From positions 2,728,001-2,792,000 of the forward strand of contig OZ253953.1 in the NCBI GenBank assembly GCA_965267335.1: a stretch of DNA of 64,000 bases, given 5' to 3'. This DNA comes from G965267335 sp965267335 (GTDB lineage Bacteria > Bacteroidota > Bacteroidia > Cytophagales > JAAEPT01). Position 1 is the first letter of the stretch. Each line of letters begins with the position of its first letter. The translations under genes were made by a program, and so were the position numbers. Under the pieces are notes generated by a model. It was not told the origin of the DNA. It did no database searches and was given only the letters and a program-made list of their open reading frames with translations. Positions 16,760 through 26,363 of the stretch are shown one piece after another.

Positions 16760-18724
16760 CTAATACTTTAGTATTGAACCTTTGTACTGTTCTTCTCCTG
16801 AATTTACAATGATTGTGTAGAGGCCTGGTTTCAGACCTGAAATATTAATTTCCTGTAAAGAATCAGTTTCATTGTAGCTCTGGTCAATGAGAGCTCTGCC
16901 CAACTGATCTAACATGGAAATTTGATTCAAGGTCATATTGCTTCTTACAAATAGTTTGTCTTGCGCGGGGTTTGGAAAGAGAATAATTTCACTGCCAGTA
17001 GAAGTGCTTTTAGTCAATTGGTTATTATCGAGGCTGGTTATAAGTTTTGATTCTGCTACTAGTACGTGTGAATATCCCAGGCTGGCAATAGATATTTCTC
17101 CTAAACCAACCGGAATGTCTGTTTGTCCTGACGCGTTGTCACCCCATACATACAAACTTCCGTCCTCGGTAATTGCCATCGAGTTTAGATGATTTGCATC
17201 AACAAACTTAACATTTGTGAGCCCTGATGGTATATCTGTTTGTCCTTCTGAATTAAGCCCCCAAGCAATGACGGTACCATCTTCTTTCAATGCAAGTATG
17301 TGCCCTACTCCTGCTGAAATATTGGTAATATTGGTTGCTTCAGAAGGAATTGATTTTTGTCCGTAAGAATTATCTCCCCACACAATAATGGTACCATCTG
17401 ATTTTAATGCGACTCCATTGTAAGCTGATGCTGCAATATCTATTACGCTTTCCAGGTTGATTGGTGGATCATCCACTGTAAAGGTTGTGCCATACACTTC
17501 TATAGTGCTATCTTCCAATAAGACTATCGTTTGTCCATGACTAGCCACTACTTTACGAACACTCCCCATTCCTTGGGTAAAATCAAGCTGGCCAGACTCA
17601 TTATAACCCCAGCCATAAATAGTGCCATCATTTTTTAGTGCTACTGAGTGGTATGACCCTGCAGTTACGCTGACAACATTCTCTAAATCTTCGGGAATGG
17701 AAACTTGTCCTAATCCATTCTCACCCCAACCGTAGACACTCCCATCGGCCTTTACTACAAGAGAAAAATCCCATCCGGCCTCTACGTCAATTACATCATT
17801 TGCTCCGTAAGGAATAGAGCCTTCGGCAAAATAATTGGCGCCCCATATTGTCATATGTCCATCGGTGTCGAGAGCAAGCGTGTTGTGACCAATTCCCGTG
17901 GCCTGAACAATATTATTGAGGTCCGTTGGAACTACTGTTTCTCCACTGATATTCTGTCCCCATATATATAGGTTCCCGTTATCATCGATTACCATACTGT
18001 GATTATCACCTGAGCCCAGAGAGGCTATATTCTGAACAGAAGGAACATTCAGTTGGCCATACGCATTATTCCCCCAGGCTATTAATGAATCTGATGAGTT
18101 AAGTGCCAGAATATGAGTACCACCACTTGCAATTTTGATTATATTGGTCAATCCTGCAGGAACATCAAGAAGCGGGCTGTCCTCACCCCATACAACAACA
18201 CTTCCATTATCTATCAGGGCAACGGAATATGTATTTCCTGCAGCGATTGCAATTACCTTATTGAGGTTAGCTGGTATATCGGTTTGCCCTTGGCTATTAT
18301 CACCCCAAGCAACTACTGTACTATCTGACCTTAGTGCCAGCGTATGGTTCAGTCCGGCTGCTATAGCTATTACATTGTTTAAATTAGCTGGAACCTCCAA
18401 TTGGTTTACATTATTTTCACCTACCACTTGTACCGTACTGTCTTTTCTTAATAATACAGTATGATATACTCCTGCATCAATGTCAATTACAGGAAAATCA
18501 TTGGGAAAGTCAGTGCGTGAACTTTCGGGAGTTCCCCACCCTACCACGGTGCTATCAGCAAGAAGGGCAACCCCATGAAAATCATCTCCGGCAATTTTGA
18601 TAACTGGTTGATCTATTATAGAATGAAGACTTCCCCAGGTTGATAATACGTTTTGTGCGACTACCGGTTTTGCAAAAGGAAGCAGTATAAGCCATATCGG
18701 CATTCTTGTAAAAATAGACTTCAT
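16760..18724 (-). CDS. RCC1-repeat secreted protein with T9SS type A sorting domain
   Basis: A 654-residue exported beta-propeller-type protein. After the signal peptide (WLILLPFAKPVVAQ) come about ten to eleven ~40-residue RCC1-like units of the pattern DGTVIAWGLNSEGQTDIP followed by a spacer and AIAAGLNHTLALRSDSTVVAWG. RCC1 propellers are protein-interaction platforms; in bacteria their partners are mostly unknown. The C-terminus, from IILFPNPAQDKLF to QYKGSILKY, is a type A sorting domain. Only 23 bases separate it from the SGNH-hydrolase gene upstream, so the two T9SS cargoes are probably one operon. A second RCC1 protein, a lipoprotein, lies at 24983. Confidence 0.85.
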   Translation of the reverse strand: MKSIFTRMPIWLILLPFAKPVVAQNVLSTWGSLHSIIDQPVIKIAGDDFHGVALLADSTVVGWGTPESSRTDFPNDFPVIDIDAGVYHTVLLRKDSTVQVVGENNVNQLEVPANLNNVIAIAAGLNHTLALRSDSTVVAWGDNSQGQTDIPANLNKVIAIAAGNTYSVALIDNGSVVVWGEDSPLLDVPAGLTNIIKIASGGTHILALNSSDSLIAWGNNAYGQLNVPSVQNIASLGSGDNHSMVIDDNGNLYIWGQNISGETVVPTDLNNIVQATGIGHNTLALDTDGHMTIWGANYFAEGSIPYGANDVIDVEAGWDFSLVVKADGSVYGWGENGLGQVSIPEDLENVVSVTAGSYHSVALKNDGTIYGWGYNESGQLDFTQGMGSVRKVVASHGQTIVLLEDSTIEVYGTTFTVDDPPINLESVIDIAASAYNGVALKSDGTIIVWGDNSYGQKSIPSEATNITNISAGVGHILALKEDGTVIAWGLNSEGQTDIPSGLTNVKFVDANHLNSMAITEDGSLYVWGDNASGQTDIPVGLGEISIASLGYSHVLVAESKLITSLDNNQLTKSTSTGSEIILFPNPAQDKLFVRSNMTLNQISMLDQLGRALIDQSYNETDSLQEINISGLKPGLYTIIVNSGEEQYKGSILKY

Positions 18725-18747
18725 ATATATGTTTTTCAGTGAAAAAA

Positions 18748-20652
18748 TTATTCAACAAGGAACTTATAGTGAGCATTTACTAAAGAACTTTTGAGAACAA
18801 CCAGGTACTGGCCAGCTGGCCAGCTAGCCGTTTCAATAGACAGGTCCTCTTGTCCTTCAGATACTTCAGAGTAAAAGGTTTGTCCTAAGAGGTTGGTAAT
18901 GATAATGTTACCTTGATACTTTTCTAGGCCGGATATCGTTATCATATCTGAAGCTGGATTAGGATAAAGCAGAAAGTTTACAGCATTTATTTCTTCAATA
19001 TCAATAGCTGAAACCACTCCTACATTACGAATAGAAAAACTGTCAATTGCCAATATTGAGACATCATTGACGTAATCAGTTCTCCACCCAAATCTGTACA
19101 TAGAGTTACTATCCGGAATAAAGTCGTGAAGACCTTGCTGGAAGGATAATGTATATACATTACCGAAATCCTGTATGAAATGTGTGAGCTCATCATCGCT
19201 GTCCGCGCCACCAACCATAAAGGCTAGTTCTGTACTGTCCGGAAATGTAGGGGAATTAGCATAGTAATATCGTATCTCATAATTAAAACTCATATCCAAC
19301 TGCAAACATGGAGTGAGCAACCAGTTGTTGTGTATATCCTCATCCCACACTTGCCACATATAAGAGATCCTTGAACCATCTGGAATCTCTTCCAGTTCAT
19401 AACCTGATGTGTCCTCAGAAATATCGATCAATCCGGCATCATCTTTTATCGTCCAATAGGATAAATCCTCAGAAAAAGGGTCTTCAAAACTCTCAAAATA
19501 CACATTTCCAGGAGTCGTAAGGTCTATTATGTGTCCGCTATTGTTGATATTGAAGCTACGTGAATTATTGGTTGTATCCCTTTCTTGTGGGTCGTATAAG
19601 TAATGATTGACCTGGTAATCACCGAAGGCTGTAAACGGGACCACGGTTGTAAAAACAAAATTCGAATCTCTGCAGGTGTAGAAGCCACCAATTTCCGTTG
19701 TATCTTGAAATACAGTCTCATTACTATTTAAATCTTTAACACTGGTGACTATGTCGAAAACTGATGTAGTATCTTGTCCCGTAAACTGAAGAAAAAGGGT
19801 TGACTCAATTGATTTTTCGGGAGAACAAATTACCCCTGCTAACTGTCCCTGACTTGATGTTACTACGTCCAATTCATAAGGTACGATATCGTCACTAATG
19901 AATCCTGCGGATACGTAATCCTGATATGCTTCAAATGCTTTTTCCTGTAGGAAAGCTGCATCAGTTGAGGATAGTGAGCCGTGAAAGCTTAAGCCAACAG
20001 GACTTTCCCCAAAAATTGTAGCATAAAATGTGCAAGCTGCCAAATATGTCCCAGCCACAGAAGGGTGACTACCATCTCCAGTATATAAATTGATACTACT
20101 TCCTGAGTTCATAACTTTTTTCCAAGCAGCTCCCACGGGTGCGATTTGACCAAAACTGTTATAGGCAGTATTCTCATAGGCCTCCGTAATATCATCTTGC
20201 ATGTCCTGGTACGTGGTATACCCACATCCCGGACAATCGTTAATCGGATCTTCGCGACCCCAAGTCATGTAGTACATCACTTTGGCACATTTATCCGTTT
20301 GACGAATAAATTCTTTAGCGATATATTTAGCACTGCTATTAAAAGAGTTTGGTGATAATGCAGGAGTTGTACTTTGCTCCTGTAGAATTACATAATCCCA
20401 AGTACTTCCTGTTATTTTATTGATGGTGGTGGTGTTGCTGATGTGCTGGCCTAATGTATATCCACCAGGAGTGTTTTGATCGTGTATTAACGTATTGCCC
20501 CCAGAAGAGCTAAGAGAGGCCAAAGTAGATGGTAGACTGTTTGAACTGGTATAGCTATTACCTATAAAAAGCACTCGTTTTGATTGTTGAGCATAAACAA
20601 AAAGTGACGAAACAGCGATACATATAGATGTTATAGTGAATTTTGTTTTCAT
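18748..20652 (-). CDS. SGNH/GDSL hydrolase (DUF4886-like) with T9SS type A sorting domain
   Basis: A 634-residue exported esterase-like protein. Signal peptide MKTKFTITSICIAVSSLFVY ends near AQQ. Block I is LFIGNSYTSS with nucleophile Ser33; VILQEQST is the next conserved block; DGSHPSVAGTYLAA supplies the catalytic Asp193 and His196. After the ~250-residue hydrolase domain come all-beta modules (an adhesion-type FN3/CARDB-like stretch about 265-370, then a MAM/lectin-like region containing YFESFEDPF), and a sorting domain from FLLYPNPASDMITISG to the end. It is first of a two-gene unit with the RCC1 protein. The acyl substrate is unknown; a deacetylase of polysaccharide is plausible. Confidence 0.82.
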   Translation of the reverse strand: MKTKFTITSICIAVSSLFVYAQQSKRVLFIGNSYTSSNSLPSTLASLSSSGGNTLIHDQNTPGGYTLGQHISNTTTINKITGSTWDYVILQEQSTTPALSPNSFNSSAKYIAKEFIRQTDKCAKVMYYMTWGREDPINDCPGCGYTTYQDMQDDITEAYENTAYNSFGQIAPVGAAWKKVMNSGSSINLYTGDGSHPSVAGTYLAACTFYATIFGESPVGLSFHGSLSSTDAAFLQEKAFEAYQDYVSAGFISDDIVPYELDVVTSSQGQLAGVICSPEKSIESTLFLQFTGQDTTSVFDIVTSVKDLNSNETVFQDTTEIGGFYTCRDSNFVFTTVVPFTAFGDYQVNHYLYDPQERDTTNNSRSFNINNSGHIIDLTTPGNVYFESFEDPFSEDLSYWTIKDDAGLIDISEDTSGYELEEIPDGSRISYMWQVWDEDIHNNWLLTPCLQLDMSFNYEIRYYYANSPTFPDSTELAFMVGGADSDDELTHFIQDFGNVYTLSFQQGLHDFIPDSNSMYRFGWRTDYVNDVSILAIDSFSIRNVGVVSAIDIEEINAVNFLLYPNPASDMITISGLEKYQGNIIITNLLGQTFYSEVSEGQEDLSIETASWPAGQYLVVLKSSLVNAHYKFLVE

Positions 20653-20860
20653 AGCGACATTGGTAGTTATTATAGAAAAAATAGAACTGGTATATCTTCA
20701 CGAAAGGTATATTTAATATGATTTCCTCACTTATAATTTTGTTGCAATCACATGTAATTTTGTAGCTTGGAGGCTCATATACGTGTAATTGTTTCTATTT
20801 TTAGACTGATACTCTGCTTTCACCTCTCATTTTGGGGTAACCAATTTAATATTTAACAAA

Positions 20861-23617
20861 GTGTTCAATCAAAGGTATAAGCCGTCAAATCTATTCAAGG
20901 TAGGTGTGCTAGTTACGTGCTTGTTTTTATATAAACTAAGCTACTCATGTACCTTGGACAGTGCTTGGATTCCTATGTCCATAAAATTGAGCTCAGAAGC
21001 TCTAGATCTAAGGGAGTGGAAAGAAGTGAGAAATAGCACGGAGGTTAGATCTCAGAAAGGGTCCATTGCCCATGGCTATCTCAAAATCATCAATACGTGT
21101 AATAAGCCTGTAGAAATGGTGATTGACTTGGGCTGGGTCGATGACTGCAAGTTAAAAATATACAGAGATACTTGTATTCAGGAAGGAAGGCTAGGTCATT
21201 TTATTTCTAGAGCCGAACGATTAACTTCCGATCATTCAGGGTTTCTGCACTCCCCTTCCGTATTTAACGTATCCTTGGAAGCAAATGAAAGAATCGAAAT
21301 TGTTCTGTGTTCAAAGAAAATTACACCCTTTGTTCACATAGCTCCCAGGGTAACTAATTATGATCTATGGCAGATTGAACGAAGTGAATTTCTAAGAACC
21401 CGAAATCTGTTTCAAGGGATTTTCTTTGGTTTTCTTCTGGTAATTATTTGCTACAACCTGTTCTTGTTTCTTAATACTCGGCAATTACCTCATCTTCATT
21501 ACGCACTTTATGCATTTTCACTTTTTATATCACTACTGCCCCCTTTAGAAATGGTTTATGATAGTTTTCTAGAGCCTTATCCATTCCTGATTCGGCATAT
21601 TGAAATTGCAGGTGATTTTGGGTTTGTACTTTTCTATTTACTGTTTATGAAGAGCTTTTTAAGTATGAAAAGCAATTATCCTGGGTTAAACAAAATTGTA
21701 ACCTTAAACATCTGGTGGCTCGCAGGAGCCTTAATCGTTTGTCAAATATGGTTTGCGATTACACGGGTACACTATCCGACCCAGTGGCTTTATCAATTTT
21801 CATCAGTATTATCAATTGTTGCTTTCTTATATATATATTACAAACTAAGTTTTGCCAAGGATATCTTAGCCAGATATATTCTCACTGGTAGCCTTTTGGC
21901 GCTACTTGGAGCTGCTTTTGTTTTGTATAATGTGATTTTTACTGATGAATATCCGATCTATTCACATTATGTTATGCAAGCAGGCCATATGGGAGAACTT
22001 ATTATTTTTCTTCTTGGCTTAAGTATTCGTTCAAAGCTGCAGCTCCAAGAAGCATTTAAGGTTTCGGAACTAAGTCAATATCAAAGGCGCTTTTTTACTA
22101 ATATCTCGCATGAGTTTCGAACACCACTAACGTTGATTCGGGAACCCATAGAAAGGCTTCTTGAGTCCCCTGCTAGTCGCGACCAAAAGAAACAATTTGA
22201 ATATATAAAATCCAATACCCAAAGGCTCGAAAACCTGATCAACCAAATACTAAAACTAGCGGAATTGGAGAGTAAGGATAATAAATTGATGGTTGACCGA
22301 GGTGATTTTGAAGCTATAATAACCAGGGTCATCAGTGATTTGTCTTTAAGAGCACAAAAAAAAGAAGTGGATGTACATTTGATTACTCGGGTAGGCCATG
22401 AACCAATGTATTTTAACACGGAAGCCTGTTATACTATCATTTTTAATCTAATTGATAATGCACTTAAGTTCGTGGATAAAAAAGGTTTGATTGAGATACG
22501 TATGAGAGAAGAGTCTCCTTATGTTCTAATTGAGGTTTTGAATACCGGAAAAGGGATTGAGGCAGAACATATGGATCAGATTTTTAATAGGTATTATTAC
22601 AATCAAGATAACAGTGGAGACTTGCAGTCAAGTAGCGGAATTGGCTTAAACCTGGTTCGTGAGCTTGTGAAGTGGCACAAAGGCGAAGTCTCAGTTTCAA
22701 GCGAGCCCGGACTGAATACAGTATTCAGCGTTAAAATTCCGACAGAATTAGGGTTCTATGAGAGGGAGCAAGTTGATCATAGAATGAATAGCATGAACAA
22801 GTATATAACAAGGGAGACCAATGATAAATTCTTGCTTAATTATAATACTCCAACAATCATCAACAAAGCAGGTTCGTCTATCACATGCATGATTGTGGAA
22901 GACAATCCTGAAATGAACCGATTTCTTGTGGATCTCTTTCAGGAGGAATATAACGTCATTAGTTGCAAGAATGGTGAGGAAGCCTGGAATATCATCCAAA
23001 CCGAAGAACCAGAACTAATTATTGCGGATTACATGATGCCTGTACTTAATGGTATTGAATTGTGCAGAAAGTTGAAGGGAAACGTTGCAACGAACCATAT
23101 TCCAATAATAATTCTCACAGCAAAAGCTGATCACAATACTAAAATTGAGAGCCTTGAATGTGAAGCAGATTCATTTGTATCGAAACCATTTGATCAAAAG
23201 GAACTATTGCTAAAGGTTCGCAATATATTGGCAGAAAGGAAAAGGATAAGAGCCTATCTCAGAAACACTGATATCCTTACTATTCATTCAGAGGAACTAC
23301 CAGCAATTGATGAGGTTTTTTTGAAAAATGTTAAAAAGGCAATTGAAGAAAACCTAAGTAAGGAAAATTTTGGTGTAGAAGAATTGGCAGCAATCCTCAA
23401 CCTCAGTCGTAGTCAATTACATCGAAAGTTGACGAATATAATGGGACAATCTCCAAACCACCTGTTAAGAGTGGCCCGATTGGAGACTGCTCACAAGCTC
23501 TTAAAGAACAAAAGTGCTACGGTAGCTGAGGTCGCTTATAAAACAGGTTTTAACACCCCAAATTATTTCAGTAAATGCTTTAAAGAATATTTTGGGTTTC
23601 CTCCAAGTGAACTATAA
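20861..23617 (+). CDS. 7TMR-DISM hybrid histidine kinase / response regulator / AraC regulator
   Basis: A single-chain two-component system of 918 residues. The start is GTG; there is no in-frame ATG before the signal peptide (LVTCLFLYKLSYSC), so this choice is reasonable. Order: extracellular 7TMR-DISMED2 sensor (about 30-180), seven membrane helices (about 185-395), HisKA with His417 in ISHEFRTPL, HATPase with N-box IIFNLIDNALKF and the GIGLNLVRELVKWHKGE G2 region, a receiver domain with phospho-acceptor Asp723 in LIIADYMMPVLNG and the Lys in SFVSKPFD, and a C-terminal AraC-type HTH pair (FGVEELAAILNLSRSQLHRK, then VAYKTGFNTPNYFSKCFKEY). Such hybrids usually control nutrient uptake or carbohydrate use. 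The BASS transporter gene 122 bases downstream is a possible target. Confidence 0.93.
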   Translation: MFNQRYKPSNLFKVGVLVTCLFLYKLSYSCTLDSAWIPMSIKLSSEALDLREWKEVRNSTEVRSQKGSIAHGYLKIINTCNKPVEMVIDLGWVDDCKLKIYRDTCIQEGRLGHFISRAERLTSDHSGFLHSPSVFNVSLEANERIEIVLCSKKITPFVHIAPRVTNYDLWQIERSEFLRTRNLFQGIFFGFLLVIICYNLFLFLNTRQLPHLHYALYAFSLFISLLPPLEMVYDSFLEPYPFLIRHIEIAGDFGFVLFYLLFMKSFLSMKSNYPGLNKIVTLNIWWLAGALIVCQIWFAITRVHYPTQWLYQFSSVLSIVAFLYIYYKLSFAKDILARYILTGSLLALLGAAFVLYNVIFTDEYPIYSHYVMQAGHMGELIIFLLGLSIRSKLQLQEAFKVSELSQYQRRFFTNISHEFRTPLTLIREPIERLLESPASRDQKKQFEYIKSNTQRLENLINQILKLAELESKDNKLMVDRGDFEAIITRVISDLSLRAQKKEVDVHLITRVGHEPMYFNTEACYTIIFNLIDNALKFVDKKGLIEIRMREESPYVLIEVLNTGKGIEAEHMDQIFNRYYYNQDNSGDLQSSSGIGLNLVRELVKWHKGEVSVSSEPGLNTVFSVKIPTELGFYEREQVDHRMNSMNKYITRETNDKFLLNYNTPTIINKAGSSITCMIVEDNPEMNRFLVDLFQEEYNVISCKNGEEAWNIIQTEEPELIIADYMMPVLNGIELCRKLKGNVATNHIPIIILTAKADHNTKIESLECEADSFVSKPFDQKELLLKVRNILAERKRIRAYLRNTDILTIHSEELPAIDEVFLKNVKKAIEENLSKENFGVEELAAILNLSRSQLHRKLTNIMGQSPNHLLRVARLETAHKLLKNKSATVAEVAYKTGFNTPNYFSKCFKEYFGFPPSEL

Positions 23618-23739
23618 ATTTTATTCCTAGGACACTATGATAGAATGACTTTAGTTCTGTGCTTTTTTTCATGTTGACATGTGAGTGTTTACCAAAATTA
23701 ACTACTTTCGAATCCTAAATTCAATCAACCTAAAGAACT

Positions 23740-24615
23740 ATGGATTCTACATCAGCTATAATTTTAGTCTGTGCTCTCTTTATCATAATGGTGGGTATGG
23801 GTCTTTCATTGACATTGAATGATTTTAAAAGAGTTTTAAAGAGCCCTTTTCCAATATTTGTTGGCTTTCTCAACCAGATTATTTTACTACCGCTCATTGG
23901 TTATGGGCTTGTAGTTCTAATGAAGGTTGATGTGAATATCGCCATTGGTGTGATGATTCTTGCTGCTTGTCCTGGTGGCCCAACTTCTAACCTATTGACA
24001 CACTTAGCGAAAGGTGACACTGCTTTATCTGTTTCTTTAACAGCTGTAAATAGTATAATTACCATATTTACAATCCCCTTAATAGTCAATTTTGGACTAA
24101 GTGAGTTTATGACTGACGGGACACAAATTGAAGCTCCTGTGGGTAAGATTATAGGAACATTAGCGGTAGTGATTGCCATTCCTCTGACTATCGGTATGAC
24201 GATAAATCACTATAAGACTACGGTCGCACAGAAAATGGATAAGCCAGTTAGAATTGCCAGTGTGGTAATTCTTGTGGTAATCATCGTTGGGTTGATTATT
24301 AAAAAGAGGGACGTAATTGGATACTACTTTGAATCAGCCTTACTTATTGCGTTGGCATTGAATGTAGCAACAATGCTGGTAGGATTTCTTTCTTCCAAAC
24401 TCTTTGGATTGAAGCTAAAACAGGCACTATGTATATCAATAGAGTCAGGCAATCAGAACGGTACATTGGCTATTTATGTAGCTGCTGAGGTGTTGGGTAA
24501 TGATGAACTCGCTATTGTTGCGGCTGTTTACAGTTTGATTATGTATGTTACGGCTGTTGTACCAGTACTGGTTGGAAATAAGTATGCCAATAAATCGGTG
24601 GATCCGACTGTATAA
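23740..24615 (+). CDS. Bile acid:sodium symporter (BASS/SBF) family transporter
   Basis: A 291-residue integral inner-membrane protein with about nine hydrophobic segments and the family features AACPGGPTSNLLTHLAKGD near the first unwound helix and ESGNQNGTLAIYVAAE near the second. BASS proteins move organic anions (bile acids, pantoate, 2-keto acids) together with sodium; the substrate here is not known. It follows the hybrid sensor-regulator by 122 bases and precedes yjdM by 11, so yjdM is probably on the same transcript. Confidence 0.88.
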   Translation: MDSTSAIILVCALFIIMVGMGLSLTLNDFKRVLKSPFPIFVGFLNQIILLPLIGYGLVVLMKVDVNIAIGVMILAACPGGPTSNLLTHLAKGDTALSVSLTAVNSIITIFTIPLIVNFGLSEFMTDGTQIEAPVGKIIGTLAVVIAIPLTIGMTINHYKTTVAQKMDKPVRIASVVILVVIIVGLIIKKRDVIGYYFESALLIALALNVATMLVGFLSSKLFGLKLKQALCISIESGNQNGTLAIYVAAEVLGNDELAIVAAVYSLIMYVTAVVPVLVGNKYANKSVDPTV

Positions 24616-24626
24616 AAACGAATTTA

Positions 24627-24962
24627 ATGTCTGAAGAACGACCTTGCCCCAACTGTGGTTGCGAATACCCCTACCCAACCGGACTTCTTATGATGTGTCC
24701 CGATTGCGGACATGAGTGGAACCCCGATGAGGTGGAAGAAGATACAGAACCTGTCGTAAAAGATGCTAATGGTAATGTGCTTCATGATGGCGATTCAGTA
24801 ATTGTAATAAAGAACTTGCCTGTAAAAGGACATCCTCAACCAATTAAAGCAGGCACCAAAGTTAAGAACATACGGTTGACTGATGGAGACCATAACATTG
24901 ATTGTAAGATTGATGGCTTTGGTGCTATGGGTTTGAAATCTGAGTTTGTTAAGAAAGCCTAA
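24627..24962 (+). CDS. yjdM: YjdM (PhnA-type) zinc ribbon protein
   Basis: A 111-residue cytoplasmic protein. The N-terminal zinc ribbon has two CxxC pairs, in CPNCGCEYPYP and CPDCGHEWNPDE, followed by the SH3-like PhnA domain (VVKDANGNVLHDGDSVIVIK ... KGHPQPIKAGTKVKNIRL). The family was once named for phosphonate use but has no proven role in it. It sits between a BASS transporter and an RCC1 lipoprotein with short gaps (11 and 20 bases), likely one transcription unit. Confidence 0.92.
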   Translation: MSEERPCPNCGCEYPYPTGLLMMCPDCGHEWNPDEVEEDTEPVVKDANGNVLHDGDSVIVIKNLPVKGHPQPIKAGTKVKNIRLTDGDHNIDCKIDGFGAMGLKSEFVKKA

Positions 24963-24982
24963 TGAACATTGATTAACCCAAG

Positions 24983-26128
24983 ATGCACAAAAATCGTATA
25001 AGGTTCTGTATGAAATTTGTTGCCTACCCCCTACTCTTTTTTTCGTTTATACTATTCAATCTATCATGCTCTAAGGATGATGTTGAGGAAGATCCTGAGT
25101 TTATAGAAGCCAATCTCATTGGTACCGGAGTCCTAAATTCCTTCATAAAAGACAAAACCGGGAATACCTATTCAGTCAAAGGATACCCATTAAGTTTTCC
25201 AGCTGCTATTAATAAGATTGAAGGGGGTAATGGGCATTACATTTGTTTGACCTCAGATGGTAATGTGTGGGCTGGAGGAGTCAATAACTATGGTCAATAT
25301 GGAGATAGTAGTACAAACAGTACTGTTTACTATGTACAGACTGAAGGTATTTCCAATGTAATCGATATAGTAGCTGGAAGTAGATTTTCACTGGCTTTGA
25401 AAGCCGATGGTACTGTATGGTCATGGGGTTATAATTCCTTTGGTCAATTGGGAGATAGCTCTTTTACTAACCGTTCTTACCCGGTACAGGTTCTTAACCT
25501 CAGTAATGTAATCGCCATCGGGGCTGGATCGACACATGGCATGGCCGTTAAATCTGATGGCACCGTTTGGGGATGGGGAAGAAACCATGCTGGACAACTC
25601 GGGGATTCAAATGCTGATACAGTTCTTGTCCCTGTGCAGATTGCTGAATTTAGTAATATTAAACATGTGACTGGTGGAATAGATTTTACGATCGCTCTTG
25701 ATAATGATAGTATATTGTGGTCAATTGGTGGTAATTACAAAGGTCAATTAGGTGATGGTACCTATATGAATTCATCTGGAACAGCACTTCAGGTGAGTAA
25801 TTGGAGTGATGTTATTGACTTTGACTGTGGCGATCAATTTGCAATCGGCTTGAGGTCTGACAGTACTCTATGGAGTTGGGGTACAAACTACTATGGACAG
25901 CTTGGGCTTGGTGAAGACGGTAATTACACCACTCCAACCCCTGTTTTGATAAATGGATTTAATGAGCAAAAAATCAAAAGTATATCCGTGTCTCCTGGTG
26001 GTAGTCATTGTCTGGTAATCGATGAAGATGATCATGTGTGGTCTTGGGGATTAGCAAGTGGAGGTATTCTTGGAAAAAGATATCCTAAAGGTCAATCTTA
26101 TGCCGTTCCTGCTACTCTAGTGAAGTAG
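24983..26128 (+). CDS. RCC1-repeat lipoprotein
   Basis: A 381-residue lipoprotein built of about seven RCC1 units. The lipobox is in LFNLSCSKDD. The repeats read like GTVWSWGYNSFGQLGDSS followed by a spacer and SNVIAIGAGSTHGMAVKSDG, enough for one seven-bladed propeller. Unlike the RCC1 protein at 16760 it has the 'GQLGD' form and no sorting domain, so it is membrane-anchored by lipid instead of being secreted by T9SS. It ends a run of close genes starting with the BASS transporter. Role unknown; probably protein binding. Confidence 0.85.
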   Translation: MHKNRIRFCMKFVAYPLLFFSFILFNLSCSKDDVEEDPEFIEANLIGTGVLNSFIKDKTGNTYSVKGYPLSFPAAINKIEGGNGHYICLTSDGNVWAGGVNNYGQYGDSSTNSTVYYVQTEGISNVIDIVAGSRFSLALKADGTVWSWGYNSFGQLGDSSFTNRSYPVQVLNLSNVIAIGAGSTHGMAVKSDGTVWGWGRNHAGQLGDSNADTVLVPVQIAEFSNIKHVTGGIDFTIALDNDSILWSIGGNYKGQLGDGTYMNSSGTALQVSNWSDVIDFDCGDQFAIGLRSDSTLWSWGTNYYGQLGLGEDGNYTTPTPVLINGFNEQKIKSISVSPGGSHCLVIDEDDHVWSWGLASGGILGKRYPKGQSYAVPATLVK

Positions 26129-26204
26129 ACGAGGCAGACAAATAGTTATAGTATTTCTTTACGAATGCTGCTGGAAGGGTCGAATGGTTCGGTATTTCTA
26201 CCGG

Positions 26205-26233
26205 ACTGAGTGTCTCAGTGGGCCAATCTTTTT
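26205..26233 (+). terminator. Weak hairpin followed by T-run
   Basis: ACTGAG (26205-26210) pairs with CTCAGT (26214-26219) around a TGT loop, and CTTTTT follows about ten bases later. It could end transcripts from the RCC1 lipoprotein gene, but the stem is short. Confidence 0.3.
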
Positions 26234-26302
26234 CATTCGGTTGTACTCTTCTGTCTCCAAGGGATAACGAAAATAAAACATCATCCTTTTATTATGACTA
26301 TA

Positions 26303-26318
26303 TGGGTAATATTTTACC
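26303..26318. promoter_or_regulatory. Palindromic operator 1 of hipBA
   Basis: GGGTAATATTTTACCC is a perfect inverted repeat (GGGTAA/TTACCC, 4-base spacer). Its centre is 42 bases, about four helical turns, from the centre of operator 2, which shares the GGGTA half-site. It is probably bound by the HipB protein encoded just downstream. Confidence 0.7.
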
Positions 26319-26342
26319 CTTTTATTTTATTTTTAAACAAAA

Positions 26343-26362
26343 ATGGGTAATTTTATACCCAT
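26343..26362. promoter_or_regulatory. Palindromic operator 2 of hipBA
   Basis: ATGGGTAATTTTATACCCAT is an inverted repeat with 7-base arms ATGGGTA/TACCCAT and a 6-base spacer. It ends one base before the preferred hipB ATG at 26364, so repressor bound here would cover the start of the transcript or block initiation. Confidence 0.7.
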
Positions 26363-26363
26363 T

